From positions 124,001 through 188,000 of the forward strand of contig NZ_JAHTKI010000005.1 of the NCBI RefSeq assembly GCF_019145475.1: a DNA stretch of 64,000 nucleotides, given 5' to 3'. A program made the translations under genes and the position numbers. Positions within the stretch are counted from its first letter, which is position 1. Every line of letters starts with the position of its first letter. Below, in pieces: positions 25,576 to 35,676 of the stretch. The DNA is from Pseudomonas botevensis (GTDB lineage: Bacteria; Pseudomonadota; Gammaproteobacteria; Pseudomonadales; Pseudomonadaceae). Below the pieces are notes generated by a model, which was given only the letters and a program-made list of their open reading frames with translations, was not told where the DNA came from and made no database searches.

Positions 25576-25663
25576 CCAACAGTTTGGCTATTTGGGTTTA
25601 CAGTGATTGCTGTGCCTGAAAGCTTTGCCGGGCGAAGTACCCAGTTGAGCGGAGTGTACTCAA

Positions 25664-27673
25664 GTGTTGGACGAGGTTATGGATAAAGTCAGGGCTTATT
25701 TGCTAGGTCTTCCACGGCGGCGCAAGCGGGTCATTCAGGTGGCTACCGATACGCTGCTGGTGTGGTTTGCGCTTTGGCTGGCGTTCATTGTCCGTCTGGG
25801 CATTGACGACATGTACAACCCCCTCAAAGTCCATCTCTGGCTCTTTGTCAGTGCGCCCGTCATCGCCATTCCCCTGTTCATCCGCTTTGGCATGTACCGG
25901 GCTGTCATGCGGTACTTCGGTAACGATGCGCTGATTGCGATCGTCAAGGCCGTCAGTCTTTCCGCCTTGATCCTGGCGGTGGTGGTGTACTGGTACAGCA
26001 ACCATCAGACCGTCGTGCCGCGCTCTATCATCTTCAATTACTGGTGGTTGAGCCTGGTGATCATTGGCGGGTTGCGCCTGTGCATGCGCCAGTATTTCAT
26101 GGGTGACTGGTTCACGGCGGCCCAGCACATGCCGTTCACCAATCGCGATGATGGCTTGACCAAAGTGGCGGTCTACGGCGCTGGCGTGGCGGGTAACCAA
26201 CTGGTTGCGGCGCTGCGCATGGGGCGTGTGATGCGTCCGGTTGCGTTCATCGACGATGATCCGGGCATTTCGGATCGCTCGATCTCCGGGCTCCAGGTTT
26301 ACAAGCCCAAGCACATCCAGCAGATGATCGATGTCACGGGTGCTCAGGAAATACTCCTGGCGCTGCCGTCCTCCACGCGGGCCAGACGGCGCGAAATTCT
26401 CAATCTCCTGGAAGGTTTTCCGCTGCACGTACGCAGCGTACCCAATTTCACTGATCTGGCCAGTGGCCGGGTCCGGGTCGAAGATATCCAGGAAGTGGAT
26501 ATTGCCGACTTGCTCGGGCGTGACGCGGTGCCCGCTCAAGCCGATTTGTTGGAGCGTTGCATCAAAGGCAAGACCGTCATGGTCACAGGGGCGGGCGGCT
26601 CGATCGGTTCGGAGCTGTGCCGACAGATCTTTTCACTGGGTCCCACGACGCTTTTGCTGTTCGAACACAGTGAGTTCAATCTCTACAGTATTTTGTCCGA
26701 GCTGGAGCAACGTGCCAGCCGGAAGTCGAGCTCGGTCAATCTGTTGCCGATTCTCGGATCTGTCCGCCATCAGGACAAACTGCTCGACGTGATGAAAACC
26801 TGGAAAGTGGACACGGTCTATCACGCGGCAGCCTACAAGCATGTGCCGATGGTCGAGCACAACATTGCCGAAGGCGTGTTGAATAACGTGATCGGAACGC
26901 TCAACACCGCCCAGGCGGCCCTGCAGTCGGGTGTATCGAACTTTGTCTTGATCTCCACCGACAAGGCGGTACGGCCCACTAACATCATGGGGAGTACCAA
27001 GCGCCTGGCCGAGCTGACGCTTCAGGCACTTAGCCGCGAGGTCGCCCCTGTGCTGTTCGGCGACAAGAGCAACGTTTCCCGCGTCAACAAAACCCGCTTC
27101 ACCATGGTGCGTTTCGGCAATGTCCTGGGGTCGTCCGGGTCGGTGATTCCGCTGTTCCACAGCCAGATCAAGTCTGGTGGTCCGCTGACGGTCACGCACC
27201 CGAAGATCACTCGCTACTTCATGACAATTCCGGAAGCGGCGCAACTGGTCATTCAGGCCGGCTCAATGGGGCAGGGCGGTGACGTGTTTGTTCTGGACAT
27301 GGGCGAACCGGTCAGAATCGTTGAACTCGCAGAGAAAATGATCCATCTCTCCGGTTTGAGCATTCGCTCCGAGCGCAATCCCCAGGGCGACATCTCTATT
27401 GAGTTCACCGGGCTTCGACCGGGGGAGAAGCTCTACGAAGAGCTGCTGATCGGCGATAACGTGGCGGCCACACCGCACCCGATGATCATGACGGCCAATG
27501 AAGATCACTTGCCTTGGGATGTGTTGAAGGGCCGCTTGAGCGAGCTGCTGGGCGCCGTCGAGCGCGATGATTATTCCCGGGTTCGCCAATTGTTGCGTGA
27601 GACCGTCAGCGGCTATACGCCGGACGGTGAAATCGTCGACTGGATCTACCAGCAACGCCGTCTCGAACCCTGA
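25664..27673 (+). CDS. wbpM: UDP-GlcNAc 4,6-dehydratase, membrane-bound WbpM type
   Basis: A 669-residue protein. Four membrane helices occupy about residues 20-145, followed by a nucleotide-binding-like middle domain. The C-terminal dehydratase domain begins at VTGAGGSIGSEL (about 307-318). It has STDKAV and NIMGSTK, in which methionine replaces the usual catalytic tyrosine, the WbpM/FlaA1 hallmark. It makes UDP-4-keto-6-deoxy-GlcNAc for QuiNAc/FucNAc synthesis. The GTG at 25664 is chosen because GGAG precedes it and P. aeruginosa WbpM also begins MLD; ATG 25679 is poorly spaced. It forms the conserved right end of the O-antigen locus. Confidence 0.96.
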   Translation: MLDEVMDKVRAYLLGLPRRRKRVIQVATDTLLVWFALWLAFIVRLGIDDMYNPLKVHLWLFVSAPVIAIPLFIRFGMYRAVMRYFGNDALIAIVKAVSLSALILAVVVYWYSNHQTVVPRSIIFNYWWLSLVIIGGLRLCMRQYFMGDWFTAAQHMPFTNRDDGLTKVAVYGAGVAGNQLVAALRMGRVMRPVAFIDDDPGISDRSISGLQVYKPKHIQQMIDVTGAQEILLALPSSTRARRREILNLLEGFPLHVRSVPNFTDLASGRVRVEDIQEVDIADLLGRDAVPAQADLLERCIKGKTVMVTGAGGSIGSELCRQIFSLGPTTLLLFEHSEFNLYSILSELEQRASRKSSSVNLLPILGSVRHQDKLLDVMKTWKVDTVYHAAAYKHVPMVEHNIAEGVLNNVIGTLNTAQAALQSGVSNFVLISTDKAVRPTNIMGSTKRLAELTLQALSREVAPVLFGDKSNVSRVNKTRFTMVRFGNVLGSSGSVIPLFHSQIKSGGPLTVTHPKITRYFMTIPEAAQLVIQAGSMGQGGDVFVLDMGEPVRIVELAEKMIHLSGLSIRSERNPQGDISIEFTGLRPGEKLYEELLIGDNVAATPHPMIMTANEDHLPWDVLKGRLSELLGAVERDDYSRVRQLLRETVSGYTPDGEIVDWIYQQRRLEP

Positions 27674-27787
27674 TTGTTTCACATTCGGTAACGAACGCAT
27701 TTTTGACAGGCTCCATCCATCGCCTAAGTTTGAGAGGCAGCTTCAGGAAAAGCTGCTTTCTCAATCGATGTCATGGAGCGTCATTTT

Positions 27788-28123
27788 ATGCGTACTGGTT
27801 ACTTCTACTCTCTGGTTTTTGCGCTGCTGACCGGCGCCTCGATCGCCGTGGTGGCAGCCCCTGCCACTACCACCGAGCCAGTCAGGATACCCTTGGTAAC
27901 CGAAGTGGCGGGTTCCGCCCAAACCGCGAAAGTCGATCTCAACAATGCCGATGCGGCCACGCTGCAGAAGGAACTGTCGGGAGTGGGTGAGGCCAAGGCG
28001 AAAGCGATTGTTGCATATCGTGAAACCAATGGGCCGTTCGCGTCGGTGGATGAGTTGCTGGAAGTGAAGGGGATCGGCAAGGCGATCTTGGATCGCAATC
28101 GCGAAAAGCTGGACGTGAACTAA
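27788..28123 (+). CDS. ComEA-family helix-hairpin-helix protein
   Basis: A 111-residue exported protein with a signal peptide of about 23 residues (cut near VVAAPA). A C-terminal helix-hairpin-helix domain follows, with LNNADAATLQKELSGVGEAKA and VKGIGKAILDRNR. ComEA proteins bind DNA in the periplasm during uptake; in Pseudomonas this small gene is regularly found beside wbpM, its role there unproven. The ATG at 27788 starts the signal peptide and has GGAG upstream; an in-frame ATG at 27773 is also possible. Confidence 0.88.
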   Translation: MRTGYFYSLVFALLTGASIAVVAAPATTTEPVRIPLVTEVAGSAQTAKVDLNNADAATLQKELSGVGEAKAKAIVAYRETNGPFASVDELLEVKGIGKAILDRNREKLDVN

Positions 28124-28139
28124 GCTAGTCGAACCCAGA

Positions 28140-28166
28140 GGGCCGGTCATTTGATCGGCCCTTTTT
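28140..28166 (+). terminator. Rho-independent terminator of the comEA-like gene
   Basis: GGGCCGGTCA pairs with TGATCGGCCC around a two-base loop and is followed by TTTTT, 17 bases after the stop codon. Confidence 0.9.
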
Positions 28167-28337
28167 GCTTTCAGGCATGGCGAACGGATGACCAGAGGAG
28201 AAGGACTTTCCGTCGGACGGTAGAAAATTACGACTATCATATTGAGTTTGGATTATGCCTATAATAATTTGCCTCGGCGCTGATGCTTCGTTGCATCCCC
28301 GAGCGTTCATTCCCCAAGGCATTTCAGGAGTACGGTC

Positions 28338-29141
28338 ATGAGTTCTGCTAAGTCCCCAGGTACTGCCCTTGTCACCGGTGCTTCATCCGGTATCGGTGCG
28401 ATTTACGCCGAGCGTCTGGCGGCCCGTGGTTTCGATCTGTTGCTGGTGGCGCGCGACCAGCAGCGCCTGGACGTCGCCGCGAACATTTTGCGCAAGGACC
28501 ACGGAGTTCAGGTCGAGGTGTTGAGGGCTGACCTGACGCAAAAAGATGACGTACTCAAAATTGAACAGCGTCTGCGCAGCGACTCGAATATCACGCTGCT
28601 GCTGAACAACGCCGGGGTGGCGGCGAACGGTCTGCTGGCCAATGCCGACCCGGATCAGCTCGAGCAGTTGATCCAGTTGAACGTCACGGCCGTCACCCGC
28701 CTGGCATCGGCCGCCGCCGCCGGTTTCACCAAGGCCGGTCGTGGCACGATCATCAACATTGCCTCGGTGGTCGCCTTGTTCCCCGAACGTTTCAACGCCA
28801 CCTACAGCGCCAGCAAGGCCTACGTGCTGAGCCTGAGCCAGTCGCTGAATGCCGAACTCGAGGGCACGGGTGTCAAGGTGCAAGCGGTGTTGCCAGGTGT
28901 TACCCGTACCGAAATCTGGGAACGCTCCGGCATCGACGCCAGCGGTATTCCGGCGGAGATGGTCATGGAGGCGGGCGAGATGGTGGATGCAGCGCTGGCC
29001 GGTCTGGCTCAGGGTGAGTTGATCACCATTCCATCACTGCCCGATGCCAGTGAGTGGCAAGCGTTCGTCGCTGCGCGGCATGTGCTGGGGCCGAACCTTT
29101 CGCGCAGTTCGGCAGCCCAGCGCTACAAGTCAGTCATTTGA
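28338..29141 (+). CDS. Short-chain dehydrogenase/reductase
   Basis: A 267-residue classical SDR. The cofactor motif TGASSGIG is at about residues 14-21, NNAG near 92-95 and the catalytic YSASK near 158-162. DLTQKDD at the second strand end and RDQQ suggest NADP(H) preference. The substrate is not known. AGGAG lies before the ATG. The next gene, a FabF-like synthase, starts 22 bases later in the same direction. The two are probably co-transcribed and may modify a fatty acyl or ketoacyl substrate. Confidence 0.9.
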   Translation: MSSAKSPGTALVTGASSGIGAIYAERLAARGFDLLLVARDQQRLDVAANILRKDHGVQVEVLRADLTQKDDVLKIEQRLRSDSNITLLLNNAGVAANGLLANADPDQLEQLIQLNVTAVTRLASAAAAGFTKAGRGTIINIASVVALFPERFNATYSASKAYVLSLSQSLNAELEGTGVKVQAVLPGVTRTEIWERSGIDASGIPAEMVMEAGEMVDAALAGLAQGELITIPSLPDASEWQAFVAARHVLGPNLSRSSAAQRYKSVI

Positions 29142-29163
29142 ATCGAGCAGAGGTAATCGCGGT

Positions 29164-30438
29164 ATGGATCAGCGTCGAGTAGTGGTTACAGGCATGGGGC
29201 TGGTGTCGCCGTTGGGCAGTGGTGTCGAGGTGGTCTGGCAACGATTGCTGGCCGGGCGCTCCGGGCTGCGCAGTTTGCCGGAGGCGGTGATCGCCGATCT
29301 GCCGGCCCGCGTTGGCGGTGTGGTGCCGACGATGGAGGAGGACGCCGAGGCCGGTTTCGATCCGGATCGCGCCACGCCCCCCAAGGAACAGAAGAAGATG
29401 GACCGCTTCATTCTGTTCGCCATGGAGGCCGCCCGGCAGGCGCTGGAACAGGCCGGATGGCAACCGGTCGAAGCGGCGTCACAGGAACGCACGGCGACGA
29501 TCATCGGCTCGGGCGTCGGCGGTTTCGGCGCGATTGCCGATGCCGTGCGCACCACCGACACTCGCGGTCCACGGCGTTTGTCGCCGTTCACCATCCCGTC
29601 GTTTCTGGTCAACCTGGCGGCCGGCCATGTGTCGATCCGGCATGGTTTCAAAGGTCCGCTCGGCGCTCCGGTCACGGCGTGTGCCGCCGGGGTGCAAGCG
29701 ATCGGGGACGCAGCACGGATGATTCGCGCCGGTGAAGCCGATATTGCCGTGTGTGGCGGGGCCGAAGCGGCGATCGACCGGGTCAGCCTCGCCGGTTTCG
29801 CTGCCGCCCGGGCGCTGTCCAGCGGTTTCAACGATACGCCCGAACGTGCCTCGCGGCCGTTCGACAGTGGACGCGACGGTTTCGTGATGGGTGAGGGGGC
29901 CGGTCTGCTGGTGATCGAGTCTCTGGAGCATGCCCTGGCGCGAGGCGCACAACCGTTGGCCGAGCTGGTCGGTTATGGCACCAGCGCCGACGCCTATCAC
30001 CTGACAGCCGGGCCGGAGGACGGCAGCGGTGCACGACGGGCAATGGCGCTGGCGTTGGCTCAGGCGGGGCTTACGCCCGATCGCGTGCAGCATTTGAACG
30101 CCCATGCCACATCGACCCCGGTGGGCGATCTCGGCGAACTGGCGGCAATCAAATCGTTGTTCGGGACGCAGAACGCAATCGCCGTGACCTCGACCAAATC
30201 TGCCACCGGTCATTTGCTGGGTGCGGCCGGCGGGCTCGAAGCGATTTTCACGTTATTGGCGCTGCGCGATCAGGTGGTGCCGCCGACGCTCAACTTCGAC
30301 AATCCCGATCCTGCGAGCGAGGGCGTTGACATCGTCCATGCCGAGGCGCGATCGATGCCGATCGAATATGCACTGTCCAACGGCTTCGGTTTTGGCGGGG
30401 TCAACGCCAGCGTGCTGTTCAAGCGCTGGCAGGCTTAA
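29164..30438 (+). CDS. Beta-ketoacyl-ACP synthase II (FabF-like)
   Basis: A 424-residue thiolase-fold condensing enzyme. It starts RRVVVTGMGLVSPLGSG, has the nucleophile cysteine in VTACAAGVQA (near residue 171) and the two catalytic histidines in NAHATSTPVGD and SATGHLLGAAGG. This Cys-His-His set and the length match FabF, which condenses malonyl-ACP with acyl-ACP. It is not next to acpP or fabG here, so it may be an accessory synthase rather than the main fabF. The ATG at 29164 has AGAGG upstream. It converges on the TetR gene with a four-base overlap. Confidence 0.93.
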   Translation: MDQRRVVVTGMGLVSPLGSGVEVVWQRLLAGRSGLRSLPEAVIADLPARVGGVVPTMEEDAEAGFDPDRATPPKEQKKMDRFILFAMEAARQALEQAGWQPVEAASQERTATIIGSGVGGFGAIADAVRTTDTRGPRRLSPFTIPSFLVNLAAGHVSIRHGFKGPLGAPVTACAAGVQAIGDAARMIRAGEADIAVCGGAEAAIDRVSLAGFAAARALSSGFNDTPERASRPFDSGRDGFVMGEGAGLLVIESLEHALARGAQPLAELVGYGTSADAYHLTAGPEDGSGARRAMALALAQAGLTPDRVQHLNAHATSTPVGDLGELAAIKSLFGTQNAIAVTSTKSATGHLLGAAGGLEAIFTLLALRDQVVPPTLNFDNPDPASEGVDIVHAEARSMPIEYALSNGFGFGGVNASVLFKRWQA

Positions 30439-30992
30439 TCTTCCGAGCGCTTCAAGTGTTCGCGGGTGACATCGAGAATGCGCTGGGCAAACTCGGCATC
30501 CGCGACGCTGCGTGACAACAGGAGGGCGCCGACCAGCGTCGACATGATCACGATGCTGCGGTCGCTGGTGCTCTCACCTTCGAGGGTGCTTTTGATCTGC
30601 TCCAGGCGCGCGTTGAGTACCGCGTCACTGGTCGGGCTCGGTTGCCCGCGCAAACCCAGCTCCGAAGAAATGGTCAGTAACGGGCAGCCTTCATGCGGGG
30701 AGGTCTGGTGCCATTCGGAGAGGTAAGTGTCGATGAACACCTGGAGCGGGTTTTCCTGGGCGAAAATTTCCGCGCACAATCCGGCGACCTGATCGCCAGC
30801 GGCCTGCAGGGCTTTTTCCACCAGTTCATCCTTGGACTTGAAGTGCGAGTAAAAGCCGCCATGGGTCAGGCCCAGTGCCTTCATCAATGGCTGCAGCCCG
30901 GTCGCGCCGATGCCGTCCTTGCGGAACCGTTCCGAGGCTTCCTTGATGATGCGCTGATGGGTCTGGGCTTTATGGTCGTGCGAGTAACGCAT
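30435..30992 (-). CDS. TetR/AcrR family transcriptional regulator
   Basis: A 185-residue repressor-type protein. The N-terminal helix-turn-helix (about residues 10-55: RIIKEASERFRKDGI, LMKALGLTHGGFYSHFKSKDEL) is typical TetR_N. The C-terminal ligand domain contains HEGCPLLTISSEL, a TetR_C subgroup pattern seen in regulators of small organic compounds. It faces the SDR-FabF pair tail to tail, so it does not share their promoter. Its target is not evident. A partly symmetric stretch around 31023-31045 upstream could be an autoregulatory site. Confidence 0.9.
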   Translation of the reverse strand: MRYSHDHKAQTHQRIIKEASERFRKDGIGATGLQPLMKALGLTHGGFYSHFKSKDELVEKALQAAGDQVAGLCAEIFAQENPLQVFIDTYLSEWHQTSPHEGCPLLTISSELGLRGQPSPTSDAVLNARLEQIKSTLEGESTSDRSIVIMSTLVGALLLSRSVADAEFAQRILDVTREHLKRSED

Positions 30993-31294
30993 TTAAACTC
31001 TCCGCAACAAGGTCCCCATCTTAACCAATGAAAATTGCATGGTGATTGTACTTCTACTTCTAAAAAGCATGCAGATGCGCCCAATATGGTTGTAACGACG
31101 GGAAAAGTGGGTACGGAGAGTGGTTGTTCACGTCGCTCCCCGTCATCGTGAGAGGAAGGCGCGGGGGAGAGAATCCATCTCGAAGACTCACTGCTCGAAG
31201 GCTGGAGTCAGCCTGAGCGCGCAGGGTACAAGGGCCTGCATGGCCTTCACGGGTCAGGGCCGACCGAGAAAATAATCCCGCCGAAAACAACAAA
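30993..31294. other. Intergenic region between the TetR gene and a small membrane protein gene
   Basis: About 300 bases without a supported gene. The left part must hold the TetR promoter on the minus strand. Short reading frames on both strands have no good start sites or recognisable sequence. I see no RNA gene or repeat in it apart from a terminator at the right edge. Confidence 0.5.
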
Positions 31295-31319
31295 CCCCGC
31301 CGAATCAGGCGGGGTTTTT
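31295..31319 (-). terminator. Terminator of the DUF2897-like gene, possibly bidirectional
   Basis: CCCCGCC (31295-31301) pairs with GGCGGGG (31308-31314). On the minus strand it follows the stop of the small gene at once and is followed by TTTGTTG. On the plus strand the trailing TTTTT is also good. Confidence 0.85.
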
Positions 31320-31322
31320 CGT

Positions 31323-31490
31323 TCAGCGGTCCTGCGCGTCCTTGGCGTCCGCTTCAGCATTGCGCTCAGCCACGCGTCGACGTTGCTCTTCGGTCAGCTC
31401 GACCTTGCTGGCGGTGTCGCGCAGCATCATCAGACCGCCAACGATCGAGCCGATTGCAACAACCAGAATCAACCAGGCATACCAGGGCAT
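31323..31490 (-). CDS. Small single-span membrane protein (DUF2897-like)
   Basis: A 55-residue protein: one N-terminal helix (WYAWLILVVAIGSIVGGLMML) and a charged tail rich in Glu, Arg and Asp. It resembles the DUF2897 family of small Pseudomonas proteins, whose role is unknown. The start at 31490 is set by AAGGAGAG just upstream on the minus strand; a longer in-frame reading to 31547 lacks such a site. It is transcribed divergently from the kdp operon. Confidence 0.75.
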   Translation of the reverse strand: MPWYAWLILVVAIGSIVGGLMMLRDTASKVELTEEQRRRVAERNAEADAKDAQDR

Positions 31491-31659
31491 AACGGCTCTC
31501 CTTAAGGGCAGATCGACGGGCGAGGGTTTCGCCGCGCAACGCTGCATACCACGTTTGAGCGAAGTGCATTCGCAGTGGTTCCATTCTAGGCCGGTTCAGC
31601 CTGTCGGATCCGATCAATCCCTCAAGCACCGCCGCTGTAACCGCGCCGTAAAGCCACTC

Positions 31660-31678
31660 TTTACGCTTTCTTTATGCC
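31660..31678 (+). promoter_or_regulatory. Possible KdpE operator/promoter region of kdpFABC
   Basis: TTTACGCTTTCTTTATGCC has two TTTA half-sites separated by a T/C-rich spacer, similar in layout to the T-rich KdpE site of the E. coli kdp promoter. It lies about 90 bases before kdpF. The similarity was judged by eye only. Confidence 0.35.
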
Positions 31679-31767
31679 CAGCCAACCCCCGTGCTCTCGT
31701 TCCTTTACAGCCTCCTTTCCGACAATGACTGCACTCGCGGCAATACGCCGTTACACGGAGATCTTCC

Positions 31768-31857
31768 ATGAGCGTTCTGGACGGGGTGTCACTGCTGCTG
31801 GCAGTGGGGCTGTTCATTTATCTGTTGGTTGCGCTGTTGCGCGCGGATCGGAGCTAG
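31768..31857 (+). CDS. kdpF: K+-transporting ATPase small subunit KdpF
   Basis: A 29-residue hydrophobic peptide (MSVLDGVSLLLAVGLFIYLL, then VALLRADRS) with one membrane helix, directly before kdpA. KdpF stabilises the KdpABC complex in the inner membrane. ACACGGAGATCTTCC before the ATG supplies the ribosome binding site. The size and position agree with kdpF of other bacteria. Confidence 0.92.
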   Translation: MSVLDGVSLLLAVGLFIYLLVALLRADRS

Positions 31858-31865
31858 GAGCGGCT

Positions 31866-33560
31866 ATGCACAGTTATGACTATTGGCTGATCCTCGCGTT
31901 CTTCGCGGTGGTCTTGCTGCCGGCGCCGTTCCTCGGGCGCTTCTACTACAAAGTGATGGAAGGCCAGCGCACCTGGCTGACGCCAATCCTCGGCCCGGTC
32001 GAGCGCGGCTGTTATCGCATCGCCGGGGTCGATCCGCAGTCCGAACAGAGCTGGCAGAAATACACGCTGGCGCTGCTGGCGTTCAACCTGGCGGGGTTCC
32101 TGCTGCTGTTCGCGATTCTGCTGTTCCAGGACCATCTGCCGCTCAACCCGCAAAACCTGCCGGGACAGGAGTGGACGCTGGCGTTCAACACCGCTGTCAG
32201 CTTCATGACCAACACCAACTGGCAGGCGTACAGCGGTGAAGCCTCGCTCAGCTACCTGAGCCAGATGGTCGGCCTCACCGTACAGAACTTTGTCAGCGCC
32301 GCCACCGGCCTCGCCGTGCTGGTCGCGTTGTGCCGTGGCATCGGGCGCAAGTCAACCAAGACGCTGGGCAACTTCTGGGTCGACATGACCCGCGCGACCC
32401 TCTACGGCCTGCTGCCGCTTTGCCTGCTGCTGGCGCTGTACCTGGTGTGGCAGGGCGTACCGCAGACCTTCGCGCAATACGTGAACGCGGTGACGATGCA
32501 GGGCGTCGATCAGGTGATCCCGCTCGGCCCGGCGGCCAGCCAGATTGCGATCAAGCAACTGGGCACCAACGGCGGTGGATTCTTCGGCGTCAACTCGGCG
32601 CACCCGTTCGAGAACCCGACCGCATGGAGCAACCTGTTCGAAGTGGCGTCGATCATTCTGATCCCGGTGGCGCTGGTGTTCACCTTCGGCCATTACGTGA
32701 AAGACCTGCGCCAGAGCCGCGCGATCATCGGTTGCATGCTCGCGCTGTTCATCATCGGCGGCGCCACCTCGTTGTGGGCCGAGTACCAGCCCAACCCGGC
32801 CCTGAACAACGCCGCCGTCGAACAGACCGCGCCGCTGGAAGGCAAGGAAGCACGCTTCGGCACCACCGCCACGGTGCTGTGGTCGGTGACCACCACGGCG
32901 GCGTCGAACGGCTCGGTCAACGGCATGCATGACAGCCTCAACCCGCTCAGCGGAATGGTGGCGCTGGTCAACATGATGGTCGGCGAAGTGATCTTCGGCG
33001 GTGTCGGCGCCGGGCTCTACGGCATGTTGCTCAACGTGCTGATCGCGGTGTTCCTCGCCGGTCTGATGATCGGTCGCACCCCGGAATACCTCGGCAAGAA
33101 ACTCCAGGCCCGTGAAGTGCAACTGCTGGTGGTGACCCTGCTGGTGATGCCGGTCGGCGTGCTGGTGCTGGGGGCGATCGCGGCTGTTCTGCCCGGCCCG
33201 GCGGCGACCATCAGCAATCCTGGCCCCCACGGTTTCAGCCAGTTGCTGTACGCCTACACCTCGGCCAGCGCCAACAACGGTTCAGCCTTTGGTGGTCTGA
33301 CCGCCAACACCGCGTTCCACAATCTGATGTTGGGCCTGGGCATGCTGATCGGGCGCTTCGGTTACATCCTCCCGGTACTGGCCCTGGCCGGCAGCCTGGC
33401 GATGAAGAAAACCGCGCCGATCGGCCAGAACAGTTTCCCGACCCACGGCCCGCTGTTCGTGACCCTGCTGACCGTGACCATTTTGCTGGTGGGTGGCCTG
33501 ACGTTTCTGCCGACCCTGGCACTTGGCCCGATTGCTGAACATTTGAGCATGGGCTTCTGA
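31866..33560 (+). CDS. kdpA: K+-transporting ATPase channel subunit KdpA
   Basis: A 564-residue membrane protein of the superfamily of K+ transporters, with about ten helices. It binds and conducts K+ for the KdpFABC high-affinity uptake pump. Recognisable family segments are SFMTNTNWQAYSGE, LGTNGGGFFGVNSAHPFENP and TSASANNGSAFGG, the pore loops that make the selectivity filter. The ATG at 31866 with TAGGAG upstream lies eight bases after kdpF; the start gives the standard KdpA length. The operon is normally induced by K+ limitation through KdpDE. Confidence 0.97.
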   Translation: MHSYDYWLILAFFAVVLLPAPFLGRFYYKVMEGQRTWLTPILGPVERGCYRIAGVDPQSEQSWQKYTLALLAFNLAGFLLLFAILLFQDHLPLNPQNLPGQEWTLAFNTAVSFMTNTNWQAYSGEASLSYLSQMVGLTVQNFVSAATGLAVLVALCRGIGRKSTKTLGNFWVDMTRATLYGLLPLCLLLALYLVWQGVPQTFAQYVNAVTMQGVDQVIPLGPAASQIAIKQLGTNGGGFFGVNSAHPFENPTAWSNLFEVASIILIPVALVFTFGHYVKDLRQSRAIIGCMLALFIIGGATSLWAEYQPNPALNNAAVEQTAPLEGKEARFGTTATVLWSVTTTAASNGSVNGMHDSLNPLSGMVALVNMMVGEVIFGGVGAGLYGMLLNVLIAVFLAGLMIGRTPEYLGKKLQAREVQLLVVTLLVMPVGVLVLGAIAAVLPGPAATISNPGPHGFSQLLYAYTSASANNGSAFGGLTANTAFHNLMLGLGMLIGRFGYILPVLALAGSLAMKKTAPIGQNSFPTHGPLFVTLLTVTILLVGGLTFLPTLALGPIAEHLSMGF

Positions 33561-33567
33561 GGACTGA

Positions 33568-35628
33568 ATGATGAATATGCCCGCAATCAAACCGGTCGCC
33601 GCGAAGGCGCCGGAGCAAGCGAAAACCGCGATCTCGGCCCTGTGGCGGCCGGCGCTGGTGCAAGCCTTCGTCAAGCTCGATCCACGGCAGTTGCAGCGCT
33701 CGCCGGTGATGCTGGTGGTCGAGCTGACCGCAATCCTGACCACGGTTTTGTGCTTCATTCCCGACAGTGTCGTGCCGACGTTCGTCGCCGCGCAGATCGC
33801 ACTGTGGCTGTGGTTCACCGTGCTGTTCGCCAACTTCGCCGAGGCCCTGGCCGAAGGTCGCGGCAAGGCCCGCGCCGACAGCCTGAAGGCCGGCAGCGAA
33901 GGCCTCAGCGCCCGCCGCAAACTGGCCAATGGCAGCTTCCAGGTGGTGCCTGCTGCCAGCCTGCGCAAAGGCGATGTGGTGCGCGTCGAGGCCGGGGAAA
34001 TGATCCCCGGTGACGGCGAAGTCATCGAAGGTATTGCGGCGGTCAACGAAGCGGCGATCACCGGTGAATCGGCGCCGGTGATTCGTGAGTCCGGCGGCGA
34101 CCGTTCCGCCGTCACCGGCAACACGCGGCTGGTGTCCGACTGGCTGCTGGTGAAAATCACCGCCAACCCCGGCGAGTCGACCCTCGACCGCATGATCGCG
34201 CTGGTCGAAGGTGCCAAGCGTCAGAAGACCCCGAACGAAGTGGCGCTGGACATCCTGCTGATCGGCCTGACCTTGATCTTCCTGCTGGTGGTGGTGACCC
34301 TGCAGCCGTTCGCCCACTTTGCCAACGGCAGCCTGCCGCTGGTGTTCCTGGTGGCGTTATTGGTCACGCTGATTCCGACCACCATCGGTGGTCTGCTGTC
34401 GGCGATCGGGATCGCCGGGATGGATCGTCTGGTGCGCCTGAACGTGATTGCCAAGTCCGGCCGCGCAGTTGAGGCAGCGGGTGACGTGCATGTGCTGTTA
34501 CTGGACAAGACCGGCACCATCACCTTCGGCAATCGTCGTTGCAGCGCGGTATATGCCGCGCCGGGTGTGAACGGTCGGGAACTGGCCGAAGGCGCGTTGT
34601 TCGCCTCCCTGGCGGACGAAACCGCCGAAGGCAAATCCATCGTCGAGTACCTGCGCGGTCTGCATCCACAGCCTGAGCCAGCAGCGGAAACCCTGATCGC
34701 CGTGCCGTTCAGCGCGGAAACCCGGTTGTCCGGCGTGGACTATCAGGGCCGCGTGTTCCGCAAGGGCGCGGTGGATTCGTTGTTGGCCTTCCTCGGCCAG
34801 AAACGCTCGGATCTGGCCCCGGCGCTGTCCCGGGAAATCGACAAGATCGCCCAGAGCGGCGGCACCCCGTTGCTGGTCTGCGCCGACGGCAAACTGCTCG
34901 GTGCGATCCACCTCAAGGACGTGGTCAAACCGGGGATTCGCGAGCGTTTTGCCGAACTGCGCAAGCTGGGGATCCGCACCGTGATGGTCACCGGCGACAA
35001 CCCGCTGACCGCCGCTGCGATTGCCGCTGAAGCAGGCGTCGACGACGTGCTCGCTGAGGCCACCCCGGAGAAAAAACTGGCGCGTATTCGCCATGAGCAG
35101 AACGACGGTCGCCTGGTCGCGATGTGCGGCGACGGCGCCAACGACGCCCCGGCGCTGGCCCAGGCGGACGTCGGCATGGCGATGAACGACGGCACGCAAG
35201 CGGCGCGCGAGGCGGCCAACATGGTCGACCTCGACAGCGATCCGACCAAGCTGCTGGACGTGGTGCAGATCGGCAAGGAACTGCTGGTGACCCGTGGCGC
35301 GCTGACGACCTTTTCCATCGCCAACGACGTGGCCAAATACTTCGCGATCCTGCCGGCGCTGTTCGCCGCGATCTACCCGCAACTGGGTGTGCTGAACGTC
35401 ATGCACCTGAGCAGTCCGCAGAGCGCGATCCTGTCGGCCATCGTCTTCAACGCCCTGATCATCGTCGTGCTGATTCCGCTGGCCCTTCGCGGTGTGCGGG
35501 TGCAGGCGGCGAGCGCGGCGGCACTGCTGCGGCGCAATCTGCTGATCTATGGGCTGGGCGGGATTCTGGTGCCGTTCGTGGGGATCAAGGTGATCGACAT
35601 GCTGCTCACGGCGTTGCATCTGGTTTGA
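33568..35628 (+). CDS. kdpB: K+-transporting ATPase ATP-binding subunit KdpB
   Basis: A 686-residue P-type ATPase that hydrolyses ATP to energise K+ uptake through KdpA. It has the actuator loop ITGESAPV, the phosphorylation site [10 protein letters not shown] (Asp near residue 312), the nucleotide-domain KGAVDSLL and the hinge [10 protein letters not shown]. Seven helices are expected. It starts seven bases after kdpA with GAGGACTGA upstream. Unusually, kdpC does not follow at once: a 342-base spacer containing a repeat element lies between them. Confidence 0.97.
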   Translation: MMNMPAIKPVAAKAPEQAKTAISALWRPALVQAFVKLDPRQLQRSPVMLVVELTAILTTVLCFIPDSVVPTFVAAQIALWLWFTVLFANFAEALAEGRGKARADSLKAGSEGLSARRKLANGSFQVVPAASLRKGDVVRVEAGEMIPGDGEVIEGIAAVNEAAITGESAPVIRESGGDRSAVTGNTRLVSDWLLVKITANPGESTLDRMIALVEGAKRQKTPNEVALDILLIGLTLIFLLVVVTLQPFAHFANGSLPLVFLVALLVTLIPTTIGGLLSAIGIAGMDRLVRLNVIAKSGRAVEAAGDVHVLLLDKTGTITFGNRRCSAVYAAPGVNGRELAEGALFASLADETAEGKSIVEYLRGLHPQPEPAAETLIAVPFSAETRLSGVDYQGRVFRKGAVDSLLAFLGQKRSDLAPALSREIDKIAQSGGTPLLVCADGKLLGAIHLKDVVKPGIRERFAELRKLGIRTVMVTGDNPLTAAAIAAEAGVDDVLAEATPEKKLARIRHEQNDGRLVAMCGDGANDAPALAQADVGMAMNDGTQAAREAANMVDLDSDPTKLLDVVQIGKELLVTRGALTTFSIANDVAKYFAILPALFAAIYPQLGVLNVMHLSSPQSAILSAIVFNALIIVVLIPLALRGVRVQAASAAALLRRNLLIYGLGGILVPFVGIKVIDMLLTALHLV

Positions 35629-35676
35629 GGCTGAAATCGTCCCCTCACCCTAACCCTCTCCCAGAGGGAGAGGGGA

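Noticed and set aside
31060..31293. 77-codon minus-strand frame upstream of the TetR gene
   Set aside because: The composition is not coding-like and no start signal is seen.
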